NCBI GenBank assembly: GCA_002372545.1
Contig: DFHD01000083.1
Coordinates: 8,837 to 72,836 of the forward strand
Length of the DNA stretch: 64,000 bases
Origin: Lachnospiraceae bacterium UBA3732
GTDB taxonomy: Bacteria > Bacillota > Clostridia > Lachnospirales > Lachnospiraceae
Direction of reading: 5' to 3'
Shown here: in pieces, positions 1-8,500 of the stretch
Layout of the letters: every line of letters starts with the position of its first letter
Position numbering within the stretch: position 1 is the first letter of the stretch
Translations under genes and position numbers: made by a program
Notes under the pieces: generated by a model
Told to the model about the DNA's origin: nothing
The model's input: only the letters and a program-made list of their open reading frames with translations
Database searches by the model: none

Positions 1-1
1 A

Positions 2-394
2 GCTGCAGCCAAGAAGAATCTGGATAAGGCTTATACAAACAGAGCAGAGGCGATCCAGATTGCAGAACAGCTGGATACCATGTCCAAACAATGTGAGGCC
101 ATCCGTCGAAGAACATATATGTTCTACAATCTCTTGGCCAGACTGGATGCCTATTTTGTACCGTTGATCTATAAGATGGAGGACATCCTGAAAAATGAAG
201 GCGATGATTACAAAGCCTACAGTGCGGAGTCGAAGAAAACGATTGCTTCTTGTGCCGGTATTGCTGTGTCAATCAAGGGAGTGCTGGATACACCTATGTT
301 AACGGATGATGGACTGCTGACGGATGAATCAGCAACAGTTGTAGAAAGTACCCAGCAGAAGATCAATTCTTTAGAAGATAAACAGAACGCATAA
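2..394 (+). CDS. Unknown protein, C-terminal part (cut by window start)
   Basis: The reading frame is open from the first bases, so the gene begins upstream of the window. The visible 130 residues are mostly helical and charged (runs such as AAKKNLDKAYTNRAEAIQ), consistent with a coiled coil, followed by a short predicted helical region and an acidic tail. There is no signal peptide or membrane helix in the visible part. An internal ATG at position 80 has no good ribosome site and is probably not the start. I do not recognise the family. The next gene follows after 69 bases without a clear terminator. Confidence 0.6.
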   Translation, partial: AAAKKNLDKAYTNRAEAIQIAEQLDTMSKQCEAIRRRTYMFYNLLARLDAYFVPLIYKMEDILKNEGDDYKAYSAESKKTIASCAGIAVSIKGVLDTPMLTDDGLLTDESATVVESTQQKINSLEDKQNA

Positions 395-463
395 GCGGGA
401 TACCTGATAGCATAGTTCCAAGATACTCAGCGGGGGGTAAGAGATCAGAACAGGGGGATTATT

Positions 464-1006
464 ATGAAAAAGAAAATCTTTGACGAAATTCCAAGAATCG
501 AAAATGAAAAATATCTGATCCGGCAGCTTCTGCCCAGAGATGCGGAAATGCTGGATAAACTGAGAAATGATGAAGAGGTGTATACTTATCTGCCGACCTT
601 TCTTTATGAAAGGGAGGATATGGACACAGATGAATTGATCGAGGGAATGTATGCAGAGCTTTTTCCGGAGATGGAATCGGTTTTTCTCGGCGTTTTTATG
701 AAGCCTGATTTTCAGTTTGTCGGGATCGTGGAGTTCTACGGCTACAGGGGAGATGTAAAAAAGATCAGCGTCGGTTGCCGTTTTCTAAAGGAATACTGGG
801 GAAAGGGAATCGCTACGGATGTGCTGGGGCTTGTCATCAAATACCTGAACCGGGAAACGGAAACGGAGATCATTACGGCCAGCACAATGACCGAGAATAA
901 GGCTTCGGCCAGAGTGCTGGAAAAGAACGGTTTTATCCGTACCACAACGGACGAAGAGGACTGGGGCTTCAGTGTTCCGACTATGGCGGATAAATGGTTT
1001 TTGTAG
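464..1006 (+). CDS. GNAT family N-acetyltransferase (RimJ/RimL-like)
   Basis: A cytoplasmic acetyltransferase of about 180 residues that would move an acetyl group from acetyl-CoA to an amine on a protein or small molecule; the substrate cannot be read from sequence. The acetyl-CoA loop is visible as YWGKGIA near residue 110, and the RimJ/RimL signature N-K-A-S-A-R-V-L-E-K-N-G-F follows near residue 145. Length is normal for the family. AGGGGG lies 7 bases before the ATG. It stands alone, between an unknown gene and a long regulatory gap before the pilus operon. Confidence 0.85.
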   Translation: MKKKIFDEIPRIENEKYLIRQLLPRDAEMLDKLRNDEEVYTYLPTFLYEREDMDTDELIEGMYAELFPEMESVFLGVFMKPDFQFVGIVEFYGYRGDVKKISVGCRFLKEYWGKGIATDVLGLVIKYLNRETETEIITASTMTENKASARVLEKNGFIRTTTDEEDWGFSVPTMADKWFL

Positions 1007-1345
1007 ATTGAATGTTTTTGAAGGATTTTGAAGCATCTATATGAATGTGACAGTTTGAAACATCCGCACAAAAACTGTTGTTTTTCGGTGTTTTTTGTTG
1101 AATATCAGGTATTGACTCGTTTTTCTATGTATGATAAATTTTTATTTGTATAAGACTGTTTATATAATGCCATTTATATAAACCGTTTGGATATATTTTT
1201 TATTTGACAAGGTGCCGTACATTTTGACAAGATGCCATACTATGTGATAATCCGTAGCATTTTCCGAAGGAATATGGGTACGTTTTTTTTGCATTTTGAT
1301 CTGCATCTGCTGACCAGTTACGCTTTATTTTGATAAGGAAACAGC
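1007..1345 (+). promoter_or_regulatory. Pilus operon upstream region with repeated TTGACA elements and promoter
   Basis: This 339-base gap has no credible gene. It is T-rich. TTTGACAAGGTGCCGTACA and TTTGACAAGATGCCATACT are imperfect direct repeats 20 bases apart (TTGACA at 1204 and 1224). The second TTGACA is followed after 16 bases by TGTGATAAT, an extended -10 (GATAAT 1246-1251), which makes a plausible promoter for the pilus operon. The first copy could be an alternative -35 or part of a regulator site. The start codon of the next gene lies about 90 bases further on. Confidence 0.6.
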
Positions 1346-2200
1346 ATGGAACCGACAGGAAATGAGATGAATATTACGGATGGTACGGTGACTGAGCATA
1401 AATCCAGTTCGAAAGAAGCTGACCGCTCTGATGCCCGGCTGACAGAGGTGGCGCCGGAGGTTGTTACAAAGGTTGAGACTGAAGCTGCTACAGAAGCGGC
1501 TCCAGAGGCAGCAGCGGAGATTGCTATAAATGCAGAGACTGAAGCTGCCACAGAAGCTGTGCAAGAGGCTGCAGCGAAGGCAGCGACTGGTGAAATAGAA
1601 GAGGAGAAAGCTGCCGGAAAGAAGGATTCCGGAGTAAGGCCGGAGCAAAAGAAGGAGCCGAGGGACGAGCCGAAGCAAAAGAAAGAGCCGGCGGGCAAGC
1701 CGAAGCGAAAGAAAAAATCGGCAGGCAGGCTGGCGGCGGAGTTTTTCATTAAGCTCGGCGTAACGGCGCTTCTCATCTGGGCGCTTCTGACCTTTGTGGT
1801 CGGCATCTATGTGGTACATTCGAATACCGGATATCCCATGGTGAAGGACGGGGACCTGTGCATTATCTATCGCCTCGGCGAAATTTATAACGGCGATGAG
1901 GTGGCCTATCGGATGGATGGCAAGATCCGCTTTGCCAGAGTCGTGGCCATGCCCGGCGATGTGGTAGATATTTCAGAAGAATCGATGACCATCAACGGAT
2001 ACGGCGTCTTTGAAGATACCGTCTATCCCACAACCGGCGAGGGAGCTCTGATCCAGTTTCCATACACCGTGCCGGAGGGAACGTTCTTCGTTCTCAATGA
2101 CTACAGATCAGATGTGACTGACAGCCGTACCTACGGCGCCATCCCCAAAACGAAAGTGAAGGGGAAAGTGGTGTTCATGATGCGGCGGAGAGGTTTCTGA
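1346..2200 (+). CDS. SipA-like pseudo-signal peptidase for pilus assembly
   Basis: Type I signal peptidase fold (S26) with one membrane helix near residues 131-155 and the S26 motifs G-Y-P-M-V-K-D-G-D and R-V-V-A-M-P-G-D. Both catalytic positions are altered: the serine of the usual SM-P motif is Thr161, and the lysine before R-V-V-A-x-P-G-D is Ala197. It therefore resembles SipA of streptococcal FCT pilus islands, which has a signal-peptidase fold without the Ser-Lys dyad and is needed for pilus polymerisation. About 130 residues ahead of the helix form an unusual Ala/Glu/Lys-rich cytoplasmic extension. It sits directly before the backbone pilin, which fits a helper role in pilin presentation or folding rather than signal-peptide cleavage. 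Function is inferred from context. Confidence 0.8.
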   Translation: MEPTGNEMNITDGTVTEHKSSSKEADRSDARLTEVAPEVVTKVETEAATEAAPEAAAEIAINAETEAATEAVQEAAAKAATGEIEEEKAAGKKDSGVRPEQKKEPRDEPKQKKEPAGKPKRKKKSAGRLAAEFFIKLGVTALLIWALLTFVVGIYVVHSNTGYPMVKDGDLCIIYRLGEIYNGDEVAYRMDGKIRFARVVAMPGDVVDISEESMTINGYGVFEDTVYPTTGEGALIQFPYTVPEGTFFVLNDYRSDVTDSRTYGAIPKTKVKGKVVFMMRRRGF

Positions 2201-2328
2201 TAGAGTAATCCGTAGACAAGCTGTTCAGTATGAATAAACAGTAATGCAACTCGGGACTCAGTTAGGTATCCCATAGACCCAGTATATGTAACTCGTAGGA
2301 ATTTTTATATCTCGCGGAGGAAATTGAG

Positions 2329-3654
2329 ATGGAAAAGAAAAGAAGAATGAAGAGGAGAGGGATTGCCACCCTCCTCGCTACCGCGCTTTTGGTAGCACTG
2401 ATGTCAATACCGGCGTCAGCGGCAACTACCTACACAGCGGTTGAAGGAACAAGCTGCAACTTCAACAAGTATCTCATCATGGATGAGGGTGATACTGTAC
2501 CGAATGCAACCTTCAGCTTTACCGTTGCTCCGGGAACGGCAGTTTCTGCCGATACCAGTGATAATACGGTTATGCAGGTGCTTCCCGGTGTGGGAACCCC
2601 GACGATCGCTGACGTGACATTTGCCCCGGCAGATGCAACGACTTCCGTAATGAATGCAGCGGACATTAATGCGCTGACGGACATTGATGTTAAACGTACA
2701 GAGTCAAACAGGACGGGTACTGCCGGAACGGATACTGTTCAGCTGGATGCAGGCGAAAAGTATGCGAAAAAGCAGGTAACAGTTAGTTTTACCGGTATCA
2801 CTTTTGACGAACCGGGTATTTACCGTTACATCATCACAGAAACAGCGAGTGCGGCTCATGCTGCGGCAGGTATCCTTCATGATACAGATACCGACCGTGT
2901 TCTGGATGTTTATGTAACAGATGATGGAAACGGTGTGCTTGTAGTTTCCGCTTATGTACTGCATACGGAAGTGAGTGATCCTGTGATTGGTACAAACATG
3001 GGTTCCGCCGACGTTCAAAACGCAGCTGCTGCTCTGGCTGACAAGACTGACGGATTTACCAATGAGTATACCTCTAAAGACCTTGTCTTCAAGAAGGAAG
3101 TAACCGGTAATCAGGCTTCCAGAGATAAGTGGTTTGAGTTTACTGTAAAACTGTCGGATGTTAACGATGATGATGTGTTCACTGTTTCTATTGCGGATGA
3201 TAATGATCCCAATACCACTGATGGTAATGCTGATAGAACAACTGGGACAACATCAGCGACAAGAGCTTCAAATCAGAATAAGACAAATCCGGAAACTGTA
3301 ACAGGTGCTCAGTTGAAAACCCAAGATGGAGTGAAATTCTATCTGCAGCATGGACAGAGCATAGCTATTCGTGGTATTCCGCTGGATGCTACTTATACGG
3401 TTACAGAGGATGCTGAGGATTATAAGTCTACTGCTAAAGTTGTAACGGATTATACTGACGCTACGACCGGTGTGATCGGAATAGTTGCAGGAGATAACAA
3501 AGCTGTAAAGACTTCTTATCAAAATACCCGTGACGGTATCATCCCCACAGGTATCCTTCTTTCCGCAACTCCCTGGATCATTCTGGGTCTTGTAGTGATT
3601 GCAGGTATCGTATTCTTTGCAATCCGCTCCAGAAAGAAGTACGAAGAAGAATAA
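2329..3654 (+). CDS. Major (backbone) pilin, Spy0128/FctA type
   Basis: A 441-residue secreted pilin. It has a basic signal peptide (residues 1-31, ending SIPASA) and two pilin domains of the Spy0128 isopeptide-linker type; the F-D-E-P-G-I-Y-R-Y-I-I-T-E segment near residue 160 is the family hallmark that carries the isopeptide-catalytic Glu. The C-terminus is a cell-wall sorting signal: I-I-P-T-G at 404-408, a hydrophobic helix, then a charged tail. IPTG in place of LPXTG suits a dedicated class B pilus sortase, and that gene lies next. The same T-R-D-G-I-I-P-T-G occurs at the end of the giant adhesin downstream, so both are probably substrates of the same enzyme. GGAGG lies 9 bases before the ATG. 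Confidence 0.9.
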   Translation: MEKKRRMKRRGIATLLATALLVALMSIPASAATTYTAVEGTSCNFNKYLIMDEGDTVPNATFSFTVAPGTAVSADTSDNTVMQVLPGVGTPTIADVTFAPADATTSVMNAADINALTDIDVKRTESNRTGTAGTDTVQLDAGEKYAKKQVTVSFTGITFDEPGIYRYIITETASAAHAAAGILHDTDTDRVLDVYVTDDGNGVLVVSAYVLHTEVSDPVIGTNMGSADVQNAAAALADKTDGFTNEYTSKDLVFKKEVTGNQASRDKWFEFTVKLSDVNDDDVFTVSIADDNDPNTTDGNADRTTGTTSATRASNQNKTNPETVTGAQLKTQDGVKFYLQHGQSIAIRGIPLDATYTVTEDAEDYKSTAKVVTDYTDATTGVIGIVAGDNKAVKTSYQNTRDGIIPTGILLSATPWIILGLVVIAGIVFFAIRSRKKYEEE

Positions 3655-3683
3655 AACTAACGGCGGAGATTTGAGGACTTGAG

Positions 3684-4394
3684 ATGAACATGAGAAAGTT
3701 TTGGATTAAGATGAATATCCTTTACGAGAAGCTCATGCTCCTGGCCTTCATTCTTGCCATGCTCATTGTGGTCTATGGGCTGTATGACAGCTGGTACGTG
3801 TTTCATTCGGCGAACGATAAAAGCGTGCTGCGATACAAGCCCAAGGAGGGGGAACCGATTCCGGATGATATTCCTATCACCGACGAGATGGTCGCCTGGA
3901 TCACAATGGATGATACAAATATCGACTACCCTGTTATGCAGGGGGAAGACAATTACAGGTTTTTGAACGTGAATCCCTATGGGGAGTATTCCCTGTCCGG
4001 AAGTATCTTCCTGGACAGCCGGAACAGTGCGGATTTTTCGGATGCTTATTCCATTCTGTACGGACATCATATGGAATACGGCGTGATGTTCGGTGCGCTG
4101 GATGAGTATCTGGATAAGAATTACCTTTTGTCACATAGTGACGGCACGCTCCTCGTGGGACGGGATCACGTGAAGAGCCATCGGGTAAAGGCATTTGCTT
4201 CCGTGAAGGTGAATATCTTCGATAAAAACGAGATATTCGACCCGGAGATCGAAAATCTGGATGTTTTTATCCGAAAGAATGCGAAGGTGTACGATGACAC
4301 GGTACCGAAGTCGGATCGGGTGCTTGCACTTTCCACATGTACAGAGCCGGTATCACAGAATCGGTTATTGGTATTCTGTTATATCTATGACTGA
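3684..4394 (+). CDS. Class B sortase, pilus polymerase (SrtC2-like)
   Basis: Membrane transpeptidase of 236 residues. An N-terminal helix (about 15-35) anchors the enzyme outside the cell. The catalytic triad is visible: H128 in Y-G-H-H, C219 in L-S-T-C-T-E, and R227 in Q-N-R-L-L-V-F. The domain form is class B, as in SrtC2 of FCT-3/4 islands, not the lidded class C of most pilus sortases. It would join the IPTG ends of the two large pilins to a neighbouring pilin lysine. It lies 29 bases after the pilin and 23 before the minor pilin, within one operon. Confidence 0.9.
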   Translation: MNMRKFWIKMNILYEKLMLLAFILAMLIVVYGLYDSWYVFHSANDKSVLRYKPKEGEPIPDDIPITDEMVAWITMDDTNIDYPVMQGEDNYRFLNVNPYGEYSLSGSIFLDSRNSADFSDAYSILYGHHMEYGVMFGALDEYLDKNYLLSHSDGTLLVGRDHVKSHRVKAFASVKVNIFDKNEIFDPEIENLDVFIRKNAKVYDDTVPKSDRVLALSTCTEPVSQNRLLVFCYIYD

Positions 4395-4486
4395 TTTTGA
4401 AATACTCGGTTAACTGAATGGTTGACATAAACCAACCAAATATGACGAATGATGAACGTAACCCTTATACGTTCATGGTGATTGAC

Positions 4487-5224
4487 ATGATATATAAACT
4501 GAAAAGCTATATATCAAAACTAAATTCCGCGAGATTTATTACCACAGTCCGCATGGCCGTTCTGGCCATGCTGACCTGTGGTTTTTGTTGTCTTTTTGCG
4601 GGAAAATCAAAGGTGTTTGCGGCTTCATCTTATAAGCCGCTTGAGGTTGAGATTGCTTTTGAATGTCTGGAAAACGTCAATCTTCTGGACGGACAGTACC
4701 GCATTAGAATTCGTGCGGAGGAAGAGGGGAGTCCGCTCCCGAATGTTGACCATGTTGAGGTTGTTGAAGGAAGAGGAAGCTTTTTTGTGACGGTAACGGA
4801 GCCGGGAAACTACTCATATCTTGTTTGGCAGGATAAGGGAAAATCGGGCGATGTGATCTATGATGAAGCAATCTATGAGATTCATCTCTTCGTTTTGGAT
4901 ATTGAGGAGAGTTCCGAAGGAAAAGAAGGTTCCGGAACCGGGCAGCTTATCTGCAGTATGTCCGTGAACTACGCCGGAACGGATGAGAAACCGAAGGAAA
5001 TTGCGTTTCTCAATAAGGCTGCGCACATTGAAGATGATCCGGTCATTACACCGGAAGACGGTAAGAAAACAGATAAAAACAAGACTTCCAAGACAGGCGA
5101 TGAAACGAACCTGTGGCTTTATATCGGTCTATTGATTGGTTCGGCAGTGATCATCCTTGGAATCATTCTTTGGAAGGTTTTGGGTGCGAAGAGGGATGAT
5201 GACCCGGAGGAGCAGAAGGAGTAG
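4487..5224 (+). CDS. Minor/base pilin (FctB-like)
   Basis: A secreted single-domain pilin. The frame is open from an ATG at 4418, but that ATG lies inside a repeated regulatory motif and lacks a ribosome site. The ATG at 4487 begins a proper signal peptide (basic start, hydrophobic core, A-A-S), so it is preferred, giving 245 residues. The mature part has the Spy0128-type strand pattern with E-P-G-N-Y-S-Y-L-V. It ends in a proline-free sorting signal, S-K-T-G-D-E-T-N, then a hydrophobic helix and an acidic tail; this differs from the IPTG signal of its partners. In FCT-3/4 islands the gene after the class B sortase is FctB, the wall-linked base pilin, and this position matches. The degenerate motif means the anchoring enzyme is uncertain. 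Confidence 0.75.
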   Translation: MIYKLKSYISKLNSARFITTVRMAVLAMLTCGFCCLFAGKSKVFAASSYKPLEVEIAFECLENVNLLDGQYRIRIRAEEEGSPLPNVDHVEVVEGRGSFFVTVTEPGNYSYLVWQDKGKSGDVIYDEAIYEIHLFVLDIEESSEGKEGSGTGQLICSMSVNYAGTDEKPKEIAFLNKAAHIEDDPVITPEDGKKTDKNKTSKTGDETNLWLYIGLLIGSAVIILGIILWKVLGAKRDDDPEEQKE

Positions 5225-5545
5225 GATTTATAGATTCTGCAAAGTCACTGGTTGACATAACTGTTTTGCAGTTTGGTTGACACATGCTTGTTTAGTTTAC
5301 ATAACTTGAATAGAGCATATTACTATAATGTGTATCATGGAATATCAAGTGATACAGAAAATGCATGCAGGCATTTTCCGATAGATCGACAGTGAAATTT
5401 ACTGATGGATATAATGCAAGTCGATATACGGGAAAATGATTGGATGTAACGGATTGGTTGACATAAATCAATTCCAACGTCATTTGATAGAGGGATTCTT
5501 TCATAATACGATAATTCGGCTAAAGTCCGGGAAAGGAGGTAAGCC
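5225..5545 (+). promoter_or_regulatory. Adhesin leader with recurring TGGTTGACATAA motif
   Basis: This is a 321-base gap before the giant adhesin. TGGTTGACATAA occurs at 5249-5260 and 5455-5466, and once more at 4419-4430 near the minor pilin start; a near copy, TGGTTGACACA, is at 5274. At 5453 the motif lies inside an imperfect inverted repeat, ATTGGTT-gacata-AATCAAT; at 4419 it forms TGGTT-gacata-AACCA. It could be a set of -35 elements, a regulator site, or both. TATAAT occurs at 5330-5335 but is not well spaced from any of them. The region ends in a strong GGAAAGGAGG ribosome site. Confidence 0.55.
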
Positions 5546-8500
5546 ATGAAGCGTTCTTCAGAGAAAAACAGCGAAAAACTGAATAAAAGAAAACGCGTGA
5601 TCAGTGCAATTATGGTCTTCTTCATGCTGCTTGTTTCCTTTACACCGGCGGGATACAGCATTTTTGCGGATGAATCAACCATCTCGCAGATTGCACCGAC
5701 GGAAGCGGAAAACCGTACGAATACGGTTTCCGATGAATCCGGTCTGGATACCTCTGTTCCGGGCGATGCTGTTACAAACGAAGCAAGCCTTGAGCATCTG
5801 ACCCTTGAATTAACGCAGGAGGAAAGTGACGAAGAGGGAACCCTGCATAGCCGCGTGGTTTCCGAGAAAGAGACTTTGGAAGCGCAGGAAGAGGTTGAAG
5901 AAACATCCATCGTTCTGGATGGTATGATGCCGAAGAACGCAACGGCTACGGCTGTGGATGTCACCGCTGAGCGTGAGAAGATTGAAGCGGCTGATGCAGA
6001 GGCGGCCGCAAAGAAGAATGAATCTGAGAAGAACGCTGTCAGTGATGCTTCATCCGAAGTGGAACAGAGTATTACAGGGAACTCAACATCTGAGCAGAAT
6101 CGGAATGCTGCAGATGATACGGCTGTTACGAATCAGTCTTCAGAGACCGTCGACCGTTCGAAGAATCAAACAAATAGCACAGAATCCGGTGAATCTAATA
6201 ACCGGAGTGATTCGGATGCACCAAGCCGGAATGATGATGCAAACAGCAATTCTCTCAAAGAGGAATCAACGTCTCAGGCAAGTGCAACTGAAAATGTTTC
6301 ATCAACGCAGATCGACTCTGCAGATGATGTGTCAGTGAATCCGGTTCAGGATACTGTCTACCAGTCTGCGGATGTTCAGCCGGTTGATGGTGCGGTTGAA
6401 TATGCAAATGCATCCCAGGGCGATGCGGAGATGCAGGAATCTGACGGAACACGGAATGACAGCGCAGATGGTTCTGCCGGAAATGAGGCGGGACAAGATG
6501 GCTCAGCTGACAATACGAATAACGCTTCGGTATCCAATACATCTGAGGCAGGAAATAGTGTTGATCAGTCCGGAAAAGCAGGACAGCAGGGTTCGACAGA
6601 TCAGTCCGCATCTGCGGATCAGTCGACATCTACAAATCAGTCCGCGGTAGCAGATGAATCCGGTACAGGCAATAATGGAAATAATTCTAACAATTCATCC
6701 ACAAAGGATGCTTCCAATAACGGAAAGTCCCAGAAGGCAAACGAAGAGGATGATGAACGCGAAATAATCAGTGTTCTTTCTGACGGTTTATCCATCCTTG
6801 CAGCTTATGACATCACAATTCTGGATGCCGGCGATGAAGAGTACCAGCCGAGTGAAAAACATCCGATCACGGTATCCATCCGTGATGCACGCATCAAAGA
6901 GGATTCCAAGTTATACCTGTGGCACATCAAAGATGATGGCGAAAAAGAAGAAATCAAAGAGTTTACCGTGACTGACGGTGAGCTTCGTTTTGATGCGACC
7001 GGATTTAGTGTGTATGAGATTGTGGAAGCTTATAGTGGTTATGATGAGGGATTTGGTTGGAAGGAAGCTAATACTATTGATTTGATTAAGAAACATGGCG
7101 AGAGTGGTTTCTATGTAAGTAATAGTGATAAAAAATATCTTACAGGAGAAAAGACTTCCGGCGTTTCTGGGAATTCAGATAGAGATGGTTTGTTAACAAC
7201 TGAAGTTGGTTCTGATTCTGTTCCAGTAGATGATATTGTTAAGTTTTATTTTGAATGGATACCTGATACTGAGAATTCATTTTATATTTACAAAATGGAT
7301 GGTGATTCGAAGATATATTTGAAAATGACTTCTGTTAGTGGTAATAATAAACCAAGAGCAGGAATAACATTTGCTAATGGAGAAAGTGATAGATCGGTAT
7401 TTAATATTATAAATAAGTCGGGTAAACTGAAAGTATCATCTGTTTTAAGAGTTGGAAATGAAGACATAACGTATTTTTGGAATAGAAACAATAAAACACC
7501 AGGATCTGGAGCTATTGTTGGATATTCTAGTGAAAACGACAGTAACACATACCTTTTATCACTTCATTACAATATAGAAATGCCGGAAAGTGATCCATAC
7601 AATCTTGACGGAACAAAGCATGGTCTTATTAATGCATCTCTTTCCGGAACAACCGGATATGCATTAATGGCTAAGAAAAAGGATGACAGCATGCTTCAAT
7701 CCTGCGAACTGAAAATAAAAAAGGATACTGTTAACAAAACAGGCGATGTTTTTGTGGCAGAAAATAAGGATATTACTGAGTGGACCTTCCATTCGACAAC
7801 AAAGGATAATTATACATTATCTACCGTTGTGGACGGAAAAACTATGTATTTGCAGATGACCTCGAGTGGCCTCACAATAGCGGAAAGTGAACCAACAGAG
7901 TTTCAGGTCGTTGTAAAAGATGGAAAAATCAAGCTTTGTTCAGAGGGAAAGGCTGTTTCCTGCGATTCTGCAAAAGGATTTAAACTCGAAAATGACGGAA
8001 CAGCCGCGAAATTCTGGCTGAGTTTTTCTGTGCCTTCCATGCTTACGGAGGATGATTTTGTTAACTATTCCGCAGTTAAAGTTGGTATTTCGGATGTTGA
8101 TGACGGACAGCAGGTAATTGTATATACACGTGTTTGGGATGATGTAAACAAAACATATGAATTTTTTGCCATTGATCATGATGGTACACTGTATCCCTGC
8201 TATGAGCGTGGCGACAATATCATGTGGGTCGGAAATCAGTTTAATACCCTTTTATGGGATTTTACGGAATATCATTATGATGATGGCTCACCGAACTATT
8301 ACTATGAGCTGCAGAATACATATTCGGAAATGTTTTTAGCACCGCAGATTGGAGGTGGCCAGACACTGGCTGCAACGAAAAAAGGTATCAATCTGCCGGG
8401 CAGAAAAGAAGGGGAGTACTATTCTACGATTCTTGCATGGGATAAACCCTACTACAGCTACGCGGGCCTGAAGGTAGATGAAAATGATCAGTTGGTTTCC

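Noticed and set aside
1346..2200. Active signal peptidase I
   Set aside because: The catalytic Ser and Lys positions hold Thr and Ala.
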